Shown here piece after piece: positions 60,003 to 64,000 of a DNA stretch of 64,000 nucleotides. This DNA is from Siderastrea radians (taxonomy: Eukaryota > Cnidaria > Anthozoa > Scleractinia > Rhizangiidae): assembly GCA_964017195.1 (NCBI GenBank), contig OZ024891.1, positions 6,845,994 through 6,909,993 of the forward strand, written 5' to 3'. A model generated the notes under the pieces. The model did not search any database. It worked only from the letters and a program-made list of their open reading frames with translations, and was not told the origin of the DNA. How positions within the stretch are numbered: position 1 is the stretch's first letter; every line of letters starts with the position of its first letter. The position numbers and the translations under genes are program-made.

Positions 60003-60730
60003 CCCCCCTAAAGAAATCCATTAAAAATGTCTTTACCCCACAGGAATCCTCTAAGAATGGTTCACCCCTAAAGAGTTAAAAATGAACACAACCCCTCAAG
60101 AATTCCATTAGAAATATGGTTTCCCTAGAAGAGTTCCATGAAATAGACCTTTTCACATTTTTTCAACTTTTGACAAGGACCAGTTCACGAAAATTTATTG
60201 ACACGGCAAGAAAGAGCGCCTTAAAATTAGTAAACTTGCTGAGTTTGAGAGTGATGTGTCAGAAACAAGTGAAAATATAGCTCTGCAAAGTCGCAAAGTT
60301 TTCAGACAGTTGTATGGTAGGGGGCACAAACTTGCCCTCCACCATACAAATGTCTATAAAATTTTGCGACTTTGTGGAGCCATATTCTTGTTAGTTTTCA
60401 TCCTATCACTCAAACTTGGCAACTTTTTTTTTTAATTACTGATTTTGAGACGCTCTTTCCAGTGGTGTCGATGGATTTTCTCTAACTGGTCCATTCAATG
60501 GATTTTCACTAACTGGTCCATGTGAAAAGTTGAAAAAAAAAACATGCTTTTTTTCTTCAACCCAAAGAAAATTCCTTTAAAATTGGGGATATTACCTCCC
60601 CCCCCCCCAAGAATCCCATTATTATTCAATCATACCCATAAGGAATTCCTGCATTTTCAACCTTACCTCGTAAGAATTCCACTGTTTTTCCACCTTTCTC
60701 CTGAAGAATTCAATTATTCCTCAACAGAGG
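60003..60730. repeat. Degenerate ~40-bp tandem repeat (CCCCTAAAGAATTCCATTA), split by a foldback element
   Basis: Units of the type CCCCTcAAGAATTCCATTAAAAAT occur at 60003-60142 and again at 60550-60730. The foldback at 60148-60545 divides them. Related C-rich GGAATTCC units recur at 63337-63500. Confidence 0.7.
60148..60545. mobile_element. Long-arm foldback element (arms ~170-190 bp)
   Basis: Left-arm blocks CAACTTTTGACAAGGACCAG, GAAAGAGCGCCTTAAAATTA, GCAAAGTCGCAAAGTTTTC and GTTGTATGGTAGGGGGCA appear inverted on the right as CCACCATACAAATG, AAAATTTTGCGACTTTGTGG, TGAGACGCTCTTTCC and AACTGGTCCATGTGAAAAGT. A 24-27-bp direct repeat (GGATTTTC...CTAACTGGTCCA) is duplicated at the right end. Confidence 0.8.
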
Positions 60731-61449
60731 GGTGCATATGTTTAATGCAGCAAGCAAAAACCTGTGCCAAGTAGGCGAGATGTCCCTAGCTGAAGTGATT
60801 ACAAGGAAACAGTTATCTTGCCTGCTAGGGTAACTTAACATGCAGATAGAGTACCAATGTGACAATGTGTATTAAACTTCGAAACTGTGATATTTTATAT
60901 CAGTTTCATTCATGACTTTTTCTTTTTATGACGTTTTCTGTGTATTATTTGTTTAGTTCGGCAAATAAACAAACGTGGCTTCACGTGCACAGCATCGAAA
61001 GGGCTTCGTGGCTTAACAGATTTGTAAAATTTGCATTCACTTCCAAAGTCTCCCCAGTTTGGTCACTAACTCCTAAAGATAGATTTCCATTTGCAAATAT
61101 AAATGTAATTTTAACGTATAGATTTATACTTACTTGCAAAAACTCGATATTGAACTGTGATGGGCTTTGATGGGGGCACGTGTATCCAGGTCATGTATAC
61201 GCCATAATTTGCTTGTGTGATAACAACAGTACAGTGAGGTTCTTTATTCGCTTTTGAACATCCACCGTCTTTTAAAATGGATTTCTGTCAGTATATATGT
61301 AAAGGGAACTGGAGACATATTCACAAATACCAAGCGGACTCAATTTATAATTACTGAAATTTAAGATTTGTAGATATCCGGATATTGCCATCGTTCGTGT
61401 TGTTTCATGCGTATGCGCAAGTTGACATTGTATGTGCTGAGAATCAATG

Positions 61450-61665
61450 TTTACTAAATCCTTAAACTCGGTGTGCAAACGGCTATTATTCATCCTTTGA
61501 GAAATAAATCATTTTCTCAAAATTCTTTTCGAGTTTGCGTATTCGAAAACTCCTTGTTTCTCGATTCTCGTGTCTCGAAACTCGAACGTCTTGAATTTCG
61601 AGACGTGAGAATCGAGTTTCGAGGATCAAGTCGAGACTGTCAACTTACATTTGACTGGTACTGTA
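61450..61665. mobile_element. Terminal part of the TCTCGA-armed mariner-like element (second copy, inverse orientation)
   Basis: Reading inward from the right end (GACTGGTACTG-TA), the sequence repeats the left end of 39548-41291 in reverse complement: ACATTTGACTGGTACTG, AAACTCGAACG-type clusters, GGAGTTTTCGAA, and the GGCTATTATTCATCC tract. Similarity ends near 61450, and no left end with CAGTACC was found, so the copy looks truncated. Confidence 0.7.
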
Positions 61666-61861
61666 GCACTATGGTTAACCAGCTGCCTTGTAAATATGAC
61701 ATTAAAAAAAAGAAGAAACGTGTGAAGGTTAAAGTGACCCTTTTGCTAGGGTAACGTACCCTGGCACTAGGGTTGCCCTAGCTCCTTGCAACAGACCTAA
61801 AATACCCTTTTTCTTTTCCAAAGCCTTGGATTCCTGCAGTGTACACATAACTCAAACAGCC

Positions 61862-63069
61862 ATGGACATTAACAAAGGCAACACAAGACCTGATGAGCAG
61901 AGCGGTTTAGTTAGAGGTACATATATGTTAATGATACTTGTGTATGTACTCATTATGTCCGAATGAGAAAAAACAGAAATCAACTGGCTCCACAGTTACA
62001 ATGTGGAGAACTGTTTATTTGAGTTTCCTGTCAATTGAAAGTAGGTTCAATTTTGATAGACCAGAAGTGAAGCTGTGTTTAAAGAATTGTTTTGAGAGAA
62101 CAGTTAATAAATTGAGTGTCAACTGTCATTACCCCATCTAAAACAACAGTGTCCATTTGGTCTTCATACAGGTCTCAAATTTACATTTCCGTAAAAGCAA
62201 GGTGTTGTTCATATGTCTACACTTTGTTAGGCCTTTTTCTCCTTAGTGATATAGTCCAGTTTGTCTAGGTCTTTGAGGTAGTACAAAAGTTGTTACATCA
62301 GTTAATCGAACACTGTCAGATTTGCATTTAGGGGGCCCTGATGACCTACCAAAACAAATGTGGTTCAATGTAGAGGTAGTCTTGGTACTTTTGTTTATAG
62401 TAGAAGGCACCTCCTCCCTCCCTTGTCCCCCCTATAAAGGGGCTGTCACCTCACCATATTTAAGTGGCCATCTCTATACATCATCCATGTTTTCTTATCC
62501 TTACTGCCAATTTGTTATTCAAATTAACCTTATTGAAACCTCTTCATAACAGCCATCATTCTACAGTGGCCTGTGAATCTGTGTGAGGATAAACAATGTA
62601 GAGTGGCTTGACTGTATGTGGGAAAAATGTGTACGACAGCATATATAACTGTCAAATCATAAGACTTTGAAAGACGTGTTAGTTTTTAACCAGAGACAGT
62701 TGTCTAACCTTGTAGTTGCAATGAGCCATTTTTAAATTACCTTATTGAGCTTCTTTTTCAAGGCAGCTCCTGGACCACACCCTTTCAATGAAAATGTTTT
62801 TTAGTCATCCAAGTAAAACAAATATTCATATGAAAAGTTCTTTACTATGCCTTGCTTTGACATAGCTTGGCTAAAGGGAATTCAAAATTGAACTGTTGTT
62901 TGTTTGAATGGACAGCTAGAAAGTAACTCCTCATTTGTAATGTTGTTTGTAGGTGCAAGCAGTGCTTCAAATCATGATTCTACTACTTTAAGCAACATTT
63001 TTAGAATCACTAGAGAAGAACCACGCCCTTCAAAAAGGCCAGCTTCAGCAGTCTCTTCATCAAGTGAAG
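61862..63069 (+). CDS. First two exons of a paralogue of the vWA-GTPase-glycosyltransferase gene (incomplete)
   Basis: Exon 61862-61916 encodes MDINKGNTRPDEQSGLVR and has the same length (55 nt), phase and start context (CTCAAACAGCCATGGAC against TTCAAACAGTTATGGAC) as exon 1 at 46406. Exon 62953-63069 encodes a Ser-rich segment starting GASSASNHDSTTLS, parallel to GSSSTANHTYTSLS in the first gene, and ends at the same SE|GTTAGC-type donor. Later exons are not in the window, and a LINE fragment begins at about 63640. Whether the gene continues intact cannot be judged. Confidence 0.7.
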
Positions 63070-63336
63070 GTTAGCAGTGTACCTTGCTTCTATTAAAAAA
63101 ATATTTGTTCAATACTTGTAGCACCGGGCATTAATCCTCAGTGTGAATAATCAAGGGAGTTTATGTCGCATGCAAGCGTTGTTGACAGAATAACTGTCCC
63201 ACAGATGAGATATCTCTTGGTTGTTGCATAGGCATCCCAGGCTCGCTAGCAGACTACTTTAGTGGCAAAATATAAAGAGGTGTATGTAACTTGATCGCTA
63301 GTTTAGTCAGGAAACTTAAATGGGTGATTCCAGAAA

Positions 63337-63500
63337 ATATCCATACCCTACCACGGGTGGCATCTTCATCTAGACCCCCCCTTGCCTTAGGAAATTCCAA
63401 AATGCTCAACCCCCCCTTGCCCTCGGAATTCCAAACCGTTCTACCCCGCCATGCCTTCAGAATTCCGTAATCACTCAAATCCCCCTTCGGAATTGCCGCT
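63337..63500. repeat. C-rich degenerate tandem repeat (CCCCCCTTGCC..GGAATTCC)
   Basis: Four or so imperfect units of about 35-40 bp with CCCCCCTTGCCxxxGGAATTCCAAA. It lies in the putative second intron of the paralogue. Confidence 0.7.
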
Positions 63501-63639
63501 TTTTTCTTCCAACTGATTTGAAAGGCCCTCTCTATATTCCAAACACCTTTATTAAACGGAAATTAATCCTTTCGCTCCCTCCGTCCATCAATAAGCTTAC
63601 CCTAAACGTGACAAAGAGTAGCTAGTCTCGAGGGTGAGA

Positions 63640-64000
63640 TAAACCTTTCTTTGTTTCACACTGAATTAGAGAGAGTGCAATCTGTAAAATGCCTAGGTGT
63701 CAATATTGATGAATACTTAACGTGGGATAACCACATATTAAGTATAAGGCAGAAAGTCACCCGCAACTTAAGTATTCTAAAAAAGGTTAATCCTGTATTA
63801 AAAGTAGAAAACTTAATTGACATTTACCGGTCAATAATTGAACCTTATTTTACATATTGTTGTATTGTTTGGGACACTATAGGTGAAACACAAATGGCAA
63901 ATTTGCAAAAACTCCAAAAACCGAGCAGCACGCATCATAACTGGTGCCTCTTATCTGAAAAGATCTTGTGATCTTCTTGCAGAATTAGGGTGGTTGAATT
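63640..64000 (+). mobile_element. Non-LTR retrotransposon (LINE) fragment, reverse transcriptase thumb/C-terminal part
   Basis: The frame VKCLGVNIDEYLTWDNHILS, then RQKVTRNLSILKKV, LIDIYRSIIEPYFTYCCIVW and GETQMANLQKLQ is the typical region just after the catalytic core in jockey/CR1/RTE-type LINEs. Near 63930 one base shift moves the reading to NRAARIITGASYLKRSCDLL, which continues to the window edge. The element is therefore frameshifted and cut by the edge. Confidence 0.85.

Overview
The window looks like nuclear DNA of an anthozoan cnidarian, most likely a stony coral. It is AT-rich, its genes have many short GT-AG introns, and it carries vertebrate-like single-copy genes (PTGR3/ZADH2, DNPH1, a SCAF/PHRF1-type SR protein). 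Between them lies a dense layer of small inverted-repeat transposons, LINE and Penelope-type fragments, and trinucleotide microsatellites. The species cannot be named from the sequence alone.

Layout. (1) 1-22 kb is a young, repeat-rich region holding four copies of one small gene family: a pseudogene at 106-656, intact genes at 5954-6676 and 14685-15236, and a frameshifted copy at 20592-21113. The family has a conserved His in a beta-strand-like segment (CHQF) followed by NC.xFAKR, the order seen in circularly permuted papain-like folds (LRAT / NlpC-P60 type). About 4 kb around copy 1 is duplicated around copy 3 (1-3955 versus about 14585-18665). (2) 22.8-34 kb holds a head-to-head pair: a 12-exon PTGR3/ZADH2-like reductase on the minus strand and a 4-exon DNPH1 on the plus strand, with 286 bp between their start codons. 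(3) 36.3-45.7 kb is a minus-strand SR-rich gene with the C-terminal domain shared by SCAF1/SCAF11/PHRF1; its large intron holds a mariner-like element nested inside a TTAA-flanked element. (4) 46.4-54.2 kb is a plus-strand five-exon gene for a roughly 1,489-residue protein: Ser-rich N-terminus, von Willebrand A domain, dynamin-like GTPase, long helical part, and a C-terminal putative GT-A glycosyltransferase with a DDD motif resembling the TAGT domain of GREB1. (5) 54.2-61.8 kb is intergenic and full of MITEs, foldback elements and a Penelope fragment. (6) At 61862 a paralogue of the vWA-GTPase-glycosyltransferase gene begins; only its first two exons lie before a LINE fragment and the window edge.

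The two accessory systems that deserve attention are the vWA/dynamin-like GTPase/glycosyltransferase fusion with its tandem paralogue, and the small His...NC-motif family that is duplicating and decaying in the first 21 kb. Exon coordinates were assigned by eye from splice consensus, reading-phase continuity and, where possible, recall of the protein family. No alignment program or database was used.
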